Source: Ampelomyces quisqualis (lineage: Eukaryota > Ascomycota > Dothideomycetes > Pleosporales > Phaeosphaeriaceae). Taken from it: DNA of 64,000 bases. Of the stretch, positions 48,020 through 58,167 are shown piece by piece. Positions within the stretch are counted from its first letter, which is position 1; every line of letters begins with the position of its first letter. The stretch spans positions 1,178,001 to 1,242,000 of the forward strand of contig JAGTXZ010000021.1 in assembly GCA_018398575.1 (NCBI GenBank). Direction: 5' to 3'. The notes under the pieces were generated by a model, which ran no database searches, was not told where the DNA came from, and was given only the letters and a program-made list of their open reading frames with translations. The position numbers were made by a program, and so were the translations under genes.

Positions 48020-50250
48020 TAAGCATAACTACTAGCTTAGCCTAGAAACTTATTATTATCCTTATTAGCCTTATAGAAGCTTAGAGAGCCTAGTAAATTA
48101 TTACTAAGCCTTCTATTCTCTACCTCTTTCTGCTGTTTCTAGAAAATAACATTACTTAACTCTAATAGGACCTTACTCTTTGCTAACGCTATTGTAGCGT
48201 ACACTATGTTAGGAAAATTTAAGATTAATCTAATCAGCCCAATCGCCGCGACTCGCAGCGGCCCAACAGCAATACTGTCTACCAGACAATTCGCCAAAGT
48301 TGCCCCACTTACTTCTGGTTGCTAGCAACCTAACAGCAACCTAACAGTGTTGCTAGTGTCGCTAGTGTCGCTAGTGTTGCCAATGTTGCCAATTTTACTC
48401 ACGTGACTGTATTGCTGTATTTTTATGATTACGTAAGTAACCTAAAAATACAAAATGTAGAGCAGAATTCCCTCTTTAAAATGCACTATTCAGATTTTTT
48501 TTAGCTACTCTAGTTATTGAGATATAGCGCGTTAAAGTTATAAACTTTTTTAAAAAAACTTTAAAGTACGTTCAACACAATAGATCTCAACGCCCACACT
48601 ATAAATATTTAAATAAAATAGTCCTAGAGTAAAATCTATACTTTAGTTACTATTTTTTAAAAAAAAATATAATATATTATCTAGTTAAAGTGCTAGAGCT
48701 TTAGCGAAAACAAGCCTTGGCAAAGAACATTAAAAAGTTACAAACTTTACTGCTGTGCATCTCAGCAACTAGAGCAGCTATAAAAATTCTGAATAGTGCG
48801 TTTTAAAGAGGGAATTAAGCTCTATATTTTAGGTTTTTAGGATAATTACGTAATTGCGCGGGTGGGGCAGGTGGGTCCAGTGGATCAGGTGGATCAATTT
48901 AAGCGTTTCAGTCTAATTAGGCGGCCAGAGCAAATAGGGGACTCTAGGGACAGTTAAGCACAGTTGAGAACTATCTGGTAGCTAGCAGTATAGTTGTGTT
49001 GATAGTGTCGCTAATGTCGCAGATGTTGCCAACGTTGTGTTTTTCTAACGTAGGCAACCTAACAGGTCTAAGCCCTTAACGCGCTTAGACGCAGGCTCCT
49101 TAGCAGAACTAGCTAAAGCTAGGCGCTTCTTAGGCTTAGGCTTAGGCTTAGGTTTAGCCTTAAGCTTAGCCTTAGCCTTAGCTTTAGCCTTGCTCTTGCT
49201 CTTCTTCTTAGAAGAAGGCACAGGGCTAGGGCTCTCCTAAGGAGGAGTTTTATCCTTATCTCTACCTCTACTACTACTACTACTCTTAGACCTAGGCTTA
49301 GACTTAGAGAGAGACTTCTTCTCTTTTATATTAAGGTTAGAGTTAGACTACGCGTTAGCCTTACTAAGAGAGAAGAAGTTAGCCTAGACGCTGTTAGAAC
49401 GCTAGCGCAGTAACTATAAGAAATAGAAAAAATAACTTACTTAAGCTTGTAGTAAGTTAAGAATACTTTCTACTATAGTAAACAGGTAGTTAGTTGCCTT
49501 AACCTATAGAATCTAAATCTTGTTACTCTTAGGCTAACAACAACTCTTATACTTAACCTCTATGCGCAAGAAAAGCTTTACTAAGCTAGTCTACTAGCGC
49601 AGTAACGTCTCTTACGCAGCAACTATAATAGGATTAGGCTTCTCTTTAGTAGTAAGGCGCTACTACTGCTAGTAGATAGTATTCTAGCCTTTAACAAAAT
49701 TAGTAGAGACTTTAAGGCAAGGCTTCTACTTACCCTAGTAAAGGCTATAGCGTAGGCTACTAACTATAAGGTTGTAATAGGTACTAGTAAGCCTTAAGCT
49801 CTTAGCGCAGTAGAAGTAAATTAAAATTACTAACTTAATATTAGAGACGCTACTACAGTAAGCAACAAGTATAGCCTAAGTACTAGGTTAGCAATATTAC
49901 AACACTAGCGTTACACTACTTATAGAGATAGTAGGAGTAGTAGGTAGAGCAGGCGTAGTGCTTATAATAATTAATATAGGTGCAATAGAGTTATAATAGC
50001 GTAGAGCTAGTAGATAGTGTAGTAGTAGAATAATATAGTTATTGCTAAAAGAATAGAGGAGATTACGCACACAAAGTTTTGCTATATTTCTACTATTACT
50101 ATAGCTACTAGCTGCCTCTTAGATTTACTTAGAGTTTTAGTCTTAGTACAATAATAGCCTTACAGTAAACAGCTCTATAATAATAATATTAGGCACACGC
50201 TAGTAAACCTAACGTTATTAAATTACTAAGACAGTAATTTTAGAGAAGAA
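48020..50250 (-). pseudogene. Antisense frame of element F with Lys/Pro-rich tail, split by X
   Basis: Minus strand, between pol and the 3' LTR. From about 49.8 kb the frame reads with protein-like composition apart from TAG/TAA stops, through a Ser/Lys-rich stretch (49.25-49.32 kb) and a tail of repeated Lys-Ala and Lys-Pro (49120-49210), to the border of X at 49050. Taking out X and one TA continues the frame at 48206 (VYATIALAKSK) to about 48050. Function unknown. It resembles nothing I can name. Confidence 0.5.
48207..49050 (-). mobile_element. MITE-like DNA element X, right copy (844 bp)
   Basis: Reverse complement of 4046-4882. Ends TGTTAGGAAAA ... TTTCTAACG, flanked by TA on both sides (48205-48206, 49051-49052). 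Outer and inner parts keep TCA, TGA, CCA and TGG, unlike element F around it, so X came in after F had been mutated, or escaped it. TA duplication points to a Tc1/mariner-type transposase. Confidence 0.7.
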
Positions 50251-50258
50251 AGAATAAT

Positions 50259-50540
50259 TGTAAAGATGCTATAGCGTAGAGCTGTTAGTTGCGTAGTAAT
50301 GCGCCTGCGCTACTATAACGCTACTTTAGCTATTACATACGTAGAATGCGCACAGCTGCCCTAGCGTTGTAATAGCACTACGCTAGCGCAAACCTAGTGC
50401 ATTCTAGTTGTAAAGACACGCGTCTAGTTATATCTATAAAAGAGTAGTTCTACACTAAAGCTACAGAATAAGAATTAACTTACTTCTACCTATACTGCTA
50501 TTGTTATCTTGTAACTTTGCTACTATACAAACCTCTTACA
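50259..50540 (+). repeat. 3' LTR of element F
   Basis: 282 bp, followed by TSD atcta (50541-50545). Confidence 0.85.
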
Positions 50541-50545
50541 ATCTA

Positions 50546-51440
50546 GCCTTTTCTAACTATTCTACACTTGCGCTAGAATATGTAGGTGCTTTTTAGAGCT
50601 AAAAACCTGTAATTTGCGCAGTAGACGCGTACGTTAGCTATAGCCTAGAGTAATAAACTAGTTAAAATTCTACTCTAGATACAAGTGTTTTATAACAAGG
50701 CGCCTTTTCTAGCTTATGTATATCTGCTTAATATTATTGCAACTACTAATACAAACTCTCTATAGCTTACTAGTTGTGTAATATTAGCTGTATAGAATAA
50801 TAATATTATAGCTATAAATAGTTCTATGCTTACAGGCTTCCTAAGTATAGCTATAGAGCTACTAGCTATAGATCGCGCAGATATTAAGGACCCTACAGCC
50901 TAGGATATTCTTTCTGCTAAGGTGTTATAGTCTTTTAAGCCTCTTAGTTTACTACCTTTAAGGCTGTTACTAAAAGTAAGAGCTCTTATTATTCTTTTTC
51001 AAAACCTCTACCCTAAAGAAGGCCTATATAATAGTACTTAACTTACTATTTTATAGATAAGTTCTTATATTTTAGAAGCTTAGATTCTTTTAGGTAAATT
51101 TGCAGGTTAGTTCTAGCTTATACTCTGTATAAAACTTACCTCTATAGATAGCAAATTACTATTTATTATTTCTAAAATTTAGTTTCTAGTCTGTTTGTCT
51201 TTTACTATTACTGTAAACAAGTTGCAAAAGTAGTTACTTTCTGTTATAGTTATAGATTTACGCTATGCAGTTTTTATACATAGGTAACTCTATATTACTT
51301 TATTACGCGTTATAACTGTTATAGGTCTTTATCTTTTACTCTTAGCGCCTAAGTTACGCTTAGATACAGCCTGCACTATTTATAATATTATCTATCTAGA
51401 GGTTTTATTATTATAATTACTAAAACTCTTCTCTTTACTT
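50546..51440 (+). pseudogene. Helitron PIF1 helicase remnant, C-terminal part
   Basis: Continues the helicase after element F. Recognisable late helicase segments: DPTAQDI-like near 50890, NLYPKEG-like near 51006, an FPVRLSFAxTxNK-like segment near 51187, and DLRYAVF, then the LY-TL-RVT signature near 51258-51330. The last two are diagnostic of PIF1/Helitron helicases. Stops present. Confidence 0.75.
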
Positions 51441-51989
51441 TTTATTCTATAAGTAGGCTTTTTATAATACAGCTGTTTGTTACTACTATTACAAGTACTA
51501 AGTTGCGTAACTTTTCTTATACGTTACTTTTACTTTTTCTACTATTCTGTTTATAGACTATAATAGCCCTACTTTTTCTTACCTTTACCTTCTCTCTTAC
51601 TTTGCTACTACCCTTACTTTTACCTTAAGATTAGCTAATTAGGTAGTCTGTGCGCTACTAGTGCTAGGTATATATATTAGCCCTTCTCTTTAGCCTACTC
51701 TATTACTTCTTTACTCTCTTTTTTTAGTAAGTAATCTTAGCTTTTACAGCCTATATTTTAGGCTGCTTTTCTTATATTTTAGGCTGCTATCTATGCTCTT
51801 TTGCAGCCTGTAATAATTAAATACTAACTATTTTACTAGTAGTAGGCCTTTATAGTTAACCTGCTCTATAAATCTATCTAGTAACTTCTATACAAATTAT
51901 TTCTAGTCTGTTTAGGTTATTATAGCTTAGTTAACATCTCCTTAAGTTTCTGTAGTTCTACTTACTCTAGTTCTAGCTTGTAACAAGAG

Positions 51990-52960
51990 TAAGAAGCAGC
52001 TGCCTAGTCCTTAAGTTCTATATAAGGAAGATATTAATAAAAAGGAGTCTTTAGCGTTAAAATCTAATTTGGATAGTCTATAAGAGCAGGATCCTACTTT
52101 TATAGAAGTAGAAAAGCTTTTGTAAAGTCTTATAGACTAGATTGTTTACAAGAAGTCTAATTTAAAGCTGTTTAAGTTTAGCTAGAATATACTAGACTAG
52201 ATCTAGGCTTTACAGTCTAGAGACTTACCTTATAAAGCCTCTATAGCCTGTAATAACACTAATAAGAACTGTAAAAGCTGCTTAGCTAAGAAAACTAATA
52301 AGGATTAGGTCTTTACAGCTACTTTTACTTCTAAGTAAATTAAAGCCCTAAAGCATTTGCAGCGCTAGCGTTCTTTAAAAATCTACCTAAGCTGCAACGT
52401 TAATGTAAACTGTAAATATTCTATATATATTTTTCTAGTCTATAAAGCTTATAATCTGCAGCCTACTCTATAAACGTTAAAGCCTACCTCTTGCAGATTA
52501 TAGGTAAAGTGCAGGATAATACTTGTAATAGTTATAGAGCTAGCTATAGTCTATTTATAGAGTGTGTTACACTTAAGAACTTTTATAAAGACACTTATAT
52601 AAACTACTATTATAGATTTTTTAGAACTTGCTGTTCTCTTTGCTGTAAGTTCTATTCTATCTGTTTTTATATTTTCTAACAGTTTACAGCCTAGAACTAG
52701 TCTAACAGGCCCTCTAGTAAGTATAGCAGTCTGTCTAAGTCTTCTAGCTTATCTAAGTGTACCTGTAAAGACTGTACAGCTATTAAATCTAAGTCTAAGT
52801 CTTCTAATGCAAGTATTATAGGCTGTCTAAAGCGTCTAAAGCATTCTAAGTAGAGCTGCAAAGACTATAAGAGTAATAACAAGACTAGTATTCTCTTCTA
52901 TAACTTCTATCTTACAGCCTATAATAATCTTTTATAGATATTCTATTTGCCTTTTATAAG
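51990..52960 (+). pseudogene. Cys-rich gene remnant (DUF3716-like) in the Helitron 3' part
   Basis: Plus strand, after the helicase. From 52491 a 62-codon open stretch has the spacing I associate with fungal DUF3716 domains: a G-V-D-N-T-C segment, then ECVTL, then NYYYR and CCSLCCKF, with expected Cys and His seen partly as Tyr. Upstream (52.0-52.45 kb) an Ala/Lys/Gln/Leu-rich region reads through TAG/TAA only; downstream is a Ser/Lys-rich tail. It may be a host gene caught by the Helitron or an accessory gene. The domain name is from memory. Confidence 0.4.
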
Positions 52961-53215
52961 ATTAATAAGAGCGTTACAACTCTTTAAGATAATCTTAATA
53001 AGCTTGCAGACTTTGTTAAGGCTATAGATTAGGTTACAGGCTTTACAAATAGATAAATAACATAGAAAAGGACTTTACAGTCTATAATAATAATTTATAA
53101 TTTATAGTAATACCTAGTTAAGCTCTTTACAAGCTATAGAACCTTTTAGTTCTGCTAAATATAAATATAGAGTGCTTATTACAAATAATATAGGCTATAA
53201 AACACTTTTGCCTAG

Positions 53216-53274
53216 GTAATTTTCCTTGCTTACTAATTAACAATTAGACTTTTTACTCTTAGCTAATTACCTAG
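53216..53274 (+). repeat. Helitron 3'-terminal sequence, copy 1
   Basis: 59 bp aligned without gaps to 55384-55442. Ends ACCTAG (CTRR). Most differences are C to T or G to A in this copy. Confidence 0.7.
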
Positions 53275-53276
53275 CA

Positions 53277-53358
53277 TCTACTTATTAACAGCCTAAGTCT
53301 AACTCCTATGCAGCAGCCCTGCACTACCTGTAATTTTCGCAAAGTAACTGTCTATACT
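53277..53358 (+). repeat. Helitron 5'-terminal sequence, copy 2
   Basis: AT-richer partner of 3866-3947, starting directly after the CTAG-CA that ends the first Helitron. Confidence 0.75.
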
Positions 53359-53487
53359 ACCTCTACCTTCTTCTTTTACTTAGAAGAATTAATCTATTCT
53401 GTAGCTCTTGTAGTAGCTGTGTAGATTTGTTGTTTTCTGTCTATACGCGCTTTTTTTGTCTAAAAGCTTAGACCTTAAAGTTATAAG

Positions 53488-53660
53488 TATACGTACGTAA
53501 TACGTATACACGTACGTAATATATATACACGCACGTAATATATATATATGCACGTAATACGTATATACGCACGTAATACGTATATACGCATATAATATAT
53601 ATATACGTATATAATATATCTATACGTATATAACACGTATATACGTATATATTATATATA
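53488..53660. repeat. Minisatellite of ~19-20-bp CACGTAATACGTATATA units
   Basis: Roughly eight or nine imperfect units of alternating purine-pyrimidine sequence, drifting into plain TA repeats at the right end. Confidence 0.75.
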
Positions 53661-53700
53661 CATTATATATTATATATTTATATATAAATATATATAATAA

Positions 53701-53878
<178 letters not shown>

Positions 53879-53920
53879 TAAAATTAAGTTATTCTATTAG
53901 CTACTAGCTACTATTAAATA

Positions 53921-54010
53921 GAGTATATAACTTAAGTATATTAAGATATTCTAAGAGTATATAACTTAAGTATATTGAGATATTCTAAGAGTATATAACT
54001 TAAGTATAAT
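53921..54010. repeat. Three ~34-bp direct repeats
   Basis: Units beginning GAGTATATAACTTAAGTATA at about 53921, 53954 and 53988. Confidence 0.7.
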
Positions 54011-54280
54011 ATAATACTTTTTAAGTATAAAACTTTTAAAGTATACTAGTATTAAATAATACTCTAGAGTCTAATACTAAATAGTTACCTTAGCCTATTA
54101 TAATAGAATAAAAAGTAGCTATTCTAGTATAATAAAAGTAGCTATTATAATATAATAAAAAGTAGGCTATAGTACTAGAAATGTTAGAATTAGAGTAGTA
54201 TCTACTTTTATTAAATTCTAGCTCTAGCTATTTATATATTAGCGTAATAAGATACTTTACTTAATTATAGACTTTATATT

Positions 54281-54419
54281 TAGCTATTTAATAATCTATA
54301 AATTACTTAATTTAGATTAGTATTTAGTAATATACTACTAAATTAGAAGATAGGTACTTTTAGAACTTTATTAATACTAGTCTAAATTAAGTAATCTTTA
54401 GACTATTAGAAAATAGCTA
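54281..54419. repeat. Inverted repeat with ~45-bp arms
   Basis: Arms at about 54281-54326 and 54371-54419 are imperfectly complementary, sharing AAATTACTTAATTTAGA and its complement. The spacer is about 45 bp. Confidence 0.6.
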
Positions 54420-54760
54420 TATAGGCCTATAATACTATAATAGATTATTAAGTCTTAACACTACTAGATTTAAAAGTAGAGAGAATTTATTTACTAGCTT
54501 AAAAGTAGCTATTATAATAAAATAAAAAGTAGCTATTCTACTAGATCTAGTAACTCTATTAAAACTATTAAATAGCTATCTAGATACTAATAGTAGAAAA
54601 AAAATAAGAAGTAGAGTAACTTTTATAAATTATCTAGTTAGCTTACTAAGTACTATCTACTAGTAGGCTACTTTAATAAAGGTGTAAGTTAACTAAACTT
54701 ATTTTAAATTTTATCCTTAAAACTAACTAAAAAAACCTTATTTAAAAGTAATAACATAGA

Positions 54761-54970
54761 CGTATTCTAGAAGAATATAACTTAATTTTAAATAAATATT
54801 AACTTTTTAGAAATTCTAAAAGAATATAACTTTTTTAAAAATTCTAAAAAAATATAACTTTTTTCAAAATTATAAAAGAATATAGACTTACTTTAAAAGA
54901 ATATTAACTTATTCTAAAAGAATATAAACTTATTCTAAAAGAATTTAGACTTATTCTATATAAATAGAGA
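54761..54970. repeat. Tandem ~20-bp TATTCTAAAAGAATATAA repeats
   Basis: Eight or so variable units with a TTCTAAAAGAAT palindromic core. A second array of TTATAACTAAAAATAAA units lies at about 55190-55310. Confidence 0.65.
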
Positions 54971-55383
54971 CTAGTTTTAAAATAATATAAACTTATATAA
55001 AATAACTAAGTATAGGTAATTTATTAATTCTTTTAGTTCTTTTCTATATATAGATTAACTTTAGAACTTTACTTAAATTATATATATTTTATTTATATAT
55101 TATACTTAAGTATATATATCTCTAAGAGACTAAGACTTATAGTTTATTAAACTATTTAGTATTATTAAATATAAATATAAAGTATAACAAAATATAGAAA
55201 TTAAGTATAACTAAAAATAAATTTAAATTATAACTAAAAATAAATATATATTATAACTAAAAATAAAAATAAATTATAACTAAAAATAAATATAGAGTAT
55301 TACTAATTATAAATCTATAATATTACTAAATATATATAAAGGTAATTTTTACTTAATATTCTCTATTAGTCTTAATTACTTTG

Positions 55384-55442
55384 TTAATTTTCTCTACTTA
55401 CTAATTAATATTTAAACATTTTACCCTTGGCCAATCACCTGG
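55384..55442 (+). repeat. Helitron 3'-terminal sequence, copy 2, and edge of the AT-rich island
   Basis: 59 bp, ends CACCTGG, then CAT. It contains GCCA-atcacc-TGGC, a short hairpin at the end. Base composition switches to balanced here within a few tens of bases. Confidence 0.7.
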
Positions 55443-55636
55443 CATGGCTAGGACCTAGGTTGGCATGATCCGCGTCGACCTGGATAGCTCCTGATCATCG
55501 CACCTTCGCAGTTTCGCTTCGCACTCGTACCCGGTATTTCTCTATGAATTGGGAATCTACACGGCGAGCGTTCCGAACTTGACCTCAGCACTTGGATGAA
55601 AGGTATGCGGAACGTGCCCATCGCGGGTTCCCGAGG

Positions 55637-57417
55637 ATGATGCTCCGAATCGAAGCATTCGGGCGATGCGCCTTTGCCCTTTTCACCGTTCTGTGCATCA
55701 ATGCAGCAACCCCTGTTGCTTCCGACGATGGACAGCACATAGCATCAGGTCAGACCACTGCTCTCTGACAAAGAAACAACTGGTTCTGATGTCTCTAGTT
55801 GAATCAAACAAAGCCTACGAGGCTGAGAGTCAAAATGTCGTCCACGGCATGCTACCGCACGATTCGTCCTCACCATTACCAAGTCCATCTCGTATTCCTG
55901 CTGTATCGGAACCAGTCTCAAGTTGGCGATCAGACCGCTGTACCACCAGCGGGGCCCTCCGAGATCTTCGAAGCGCCCTTGATACAATGCAAGACCAATA
56001 TTTCTCCCTCTGGCTTGGGAAGTGGACAACAGCGATAGACTGGACAGCCGCTGTCATGGGCACATATATGTCAGCTACACTGACTTCCTTGTCGAGATCA
56101 CTCGACCATAGGCCTCGAACAATCCACGAAAGCAGTAATGAAGCAAGTCTGATCGAAAATGAAATTAACAAGTATTTCGGGCAGAGCGCGGCATCTTACT
56201 TTGGTGAAGAGGCGTTTGAGATAAGGATGCAGGCTTTCGACGACATGCTCTGGGTGGTCTTGGAATGGCTGGAGAGCATAAAGTTCATCAAATCGCATTC
56301 ATCTGCGCACTATGTTTCGGAAGCGGGTCAGGCACGCTGGCATGCCGAACAATTCATACCAATCTTCGCACACCGTGCGCGCATATTCCATGAGCTTGCC
56401 AAACAAGGCTGGGACTGGCGCCTTTGCGGCGGAGGCATGACCTGGAACCCACGTCTCAATCCTTATAAGAATGCCATTACAAACCAGCTCTTCATCTCTG
56501 CTAGTGTCAACATGTATCTACACTTTCCCGGAGACAATAACTGCAGCCCCCTGCTGTCAGCACAGGACAAGGCCGGCATCATCAAAGAGCCAAATATGCA
56601 AGACGGATATGACTGCGTTGAGCAGCATATCAATGATCGAGGCCGCCGCAATCCCATTTTTTTGCAAAGCGCCATCAATGGGTACGACTGGCTCCGGAAC
56701 AGCCACATGCTCAACGACCAAGGCTTATACACCGATGGATTCCACATTCGCGATTACCGTACCAACAAATCTGCGACAGAATGTAACGACCGAAACGAAA
56801 TGGTATACACCTATAATCAAGGCGTCATACTCTCTGGTCTACGAGGATTGTGGGAAGCCACAGGCAATCTTTCATATCTTCGCGATGGACATGACTTGGT
56901 GGGAAACGTCATTGAAGCCACAGGTTACGGTGATCGTGATGGCAAATGGCACGGTCTGGGAAGCCAAGGCATACTGACTGAACGATGTGACCCAAGCGCG
57001 TCGTGTAATCAGGATGGACAAGCGTTCAAGGGTATCTTTTTCCACCATCTTACCGCTTTTTGCGAAGCCGCACCACATCATGAAAGCTCTCACGCCACAA
57101 CAGAAGAATCCGCCTCATGGCATACGATCGAATGTCGCCGATACATGCCTTGGGTCGTTCACAACGCGAAAGCTGCGCTCGCGACGCGTGACTCCCAGGG
57201 AAGATTTGGAAGCTGGTGGAACCCCACTGCTGTCCATGAAGTGGCAATACTTGATGGCGCGCGAGATTATTGGAATGTCATGCACATTGACGAGCGGATG
57301 AGAGAGGAACGTGCAAGTGGGGATCCAAATGACCGCGGAAGGGGACGGACTGTAGAGACGCAGGGAGGGGGTGTGGCTGTCGTTCGAGCCATGTACGAAT
57401 TCATGAAATTGGGCTAA
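55637..57417 (+). CDS. Secreted GH76-family glycoside hydrolase (endo-alpha-1,6-mannanase-like)
   Basis: Two exons: 55637-55748 and 55799-57417; intron 55749-55798 (GTCAGA ... CTAG) shifts into the long frame, giving 576 residues. The start MMLRIEAFGRC opens a hydrophobic signal peptide (about residues 1-24) that the long frame alone would lack, which is why I chose it. Family marks: YFSLWLGKWTTAIDWTAAVMG near the N-terminus, the catalytic Asp pair in FDDMLWV (D185-D186), CGGGMTWNP with KNAITNQLFI, and TYNQGVIL. GH76 enzymes cut or rearrange alpha-1,6-mannan and in fungi (Dfg5/Dcw1 relatives) act at the cell surface on wall mannoprotein or GPI anchors. No GPI signal is seen at the C-terminus (EFMKLG), so a secreted enzyme is likely. 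Residues ~50-85 are Ser/Pro-rich and could hide another small intron. The start is under 200 bp from the transposon island. Confidence 0.85.
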
Positions 57418-57492
57418 AGGGCTTCATGGGGAAGAGGTTGTGATTCATTCTATTATTAGATAGGGTCTGCTGAACTACATGCATCTCAGTGC

Positions 57493-58167
57493 TCACTTCC
57501 AAGCGCTCGAAGTCACTGTACCCGCCTTCTTCCCTTCCTGATACGTCTCGCTCAATTCGTTATACAACCTCTTTAACCTCTCCACCTCAGCACCCAAATC
57601 TCGCCTTAGCTCCTCATCCTCTACTTCCGCTATCACATCTGCCACCGACTTCGCAGTGAAGAACTTATTCTTCCGGTTATACAGCACTCTCTCCCGCACC
57701 TGCTCCTCCGTCTCTTCCCCCTGCACTCGAAAAACCTGCTCCAAGATTTCAATATCGTACGGGATCGAGAATAAATCGCGACTATCCTCGTACGTGAACA
57801 GATAGTAGAATTCGTTGAAGCCGGACCACGTGATGCCGCTGAGACATAAACTGCATGGCTCGTGGGTCGCGAAGAAGATGCAGTCTTTGGCTGGGTCCGG
57901 GCGAAATGTGGGTGAAGGATGGTCGACGGTGAAGAATTGTTGGATGCAGGCGATTTCGCCGTGGAGCAGGGGTGAGATGCGCTCGTTATTGGTTGCGGTG
58001 GTAAGTGGTTTGAGATCGTTTCGGGCGAGGATGGCGGCGCCGAAGAGCTTGGAGCCGGAGCAGACGCCTTTACGAGTGAGGGGGATGATGGAGGTTTCGA
58101 CGGTTTGAAGGAGGGCGGAGACTAGCGCTGCTGGGGACTGGGTCTTTGAGGTTGTGATTTTTGACAT
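57493..58167 (-). CDS. Cytidine/deoxycytidylate deaminase-fold protein
   Basis: 224 residues from MSKITTSK; a longer in-frame start at 58299 would add 44 residues of unlikely composition. The zinc site of the deaminase family is complete: H69-x-E71 (LLHGEIACIQ) and P104-C105-x2-C108 (HEPCSLC). The deaminase fold covers about residues 14-130; a charged, probably helical C-terminus follows (EETEEQVRERV, DEELRRDLGAEVERLKRLYNELSE). Such enzymes remove the amino group from cytosine, guanine or adenosine compounds in the cytosol; the substrate cannot be read from the sequence. Convergent with the GH76 gene, 75 bp between stops. Single exon. It is not a DNA methyltransferase of the RIP pathway. Confidence 0.8.
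   Translation of the reverse strand: MSKITTSKTQSPAALVSALLQTVETSIIPLTRKGVCSGSKLFGAAILARNDLKPLTTATNNERISPLLHGEIACIQQFFTVDHPSPTFRPDPAKDCIFFATHEPCSLCLSGITWSGFNEFYYLFTYEDSRDLFSIPYDIEILEQVFRVQGEETEEQVRERVLYNRKNKFFTAKSVADVIAEVEDEELRRDLGAEVERLKRLYNELSETYQEGKKAGTVTSSAWK

Larger units (their letters stand above)
42663..50540 (+). mobile_element. Ty3/gypsy chromodomain retrotransposon F (7.9 kb incl. insert)
   Basis: 282-bp LTRs at 42663-42944 and 50259-50540 (ending CCTCTTACA) and a perfect TSD atcta (42658-42662 and 50541-50545). It interrupts the Helitron helicase, whose motifs resume after 50546. A purine-rich tract (about 50241-50254) precedes the 3' LTR. It contains X-right. Coding plus for gag-pol, with an antisense frame behind pol. 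Confidence 0.85.
3866..53274 (+). mobile_element. Helitron (rolling-circle transposon), inactivated and split by nested insertions
   Basis: After removing X-left (4046-4884), E (5520-39240) and F (42663-50545), about 7.0 kb remains, a normal size for an autonomous Helitron. It begins with TC after an A (gcA|TCTACTT) and ends with ACCTAG, matching the CTRR rule, although CA rather than T follows. The + strand carries remnants of a Helitron Rep domain and a PIF1-type helicase in the right order. The ends are supported by a second element (53277-55442) that shares 82 bp at the 5' end and 59 bp at the 3' end without gaps. The first ~180 bp are hardly mutated, while the coding parts are full of stops. 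Confidence 0.75.

Noticed and set aside
4046..49050. A giant ~45-kb transposon with ~840-bp terminal inverted repeats
   Set aside because: The two inverted units each have their own short TIRs and dinucleotide flanks, and the right one sits inside element F, which itself lies in the Helitron. They are two independent X insertions.
49118..49200. TTAGGC-like repeats suggesting an internal telomere
   Set aside because: They are codon repeats (Lys-Pro, Lys-Ala) in the antisense frame of element F, read on the minus strand, and fade into variants.
55448..55738. 96-codon minus frame over the start of the GH76 gene
   Set aside because: It overlaps the signal-peptide exon and intron of the GH76 gene on the other strand and has no domain.
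57493..58167. The deaminase-fold gene as part of the RIP machinery
   Set aside because: RIP in fungi depends on RID/DIM-2-type DNA methyltransferases, and this is a small free-nucleotide-type deaminase. Nearness to the island is no evidence.
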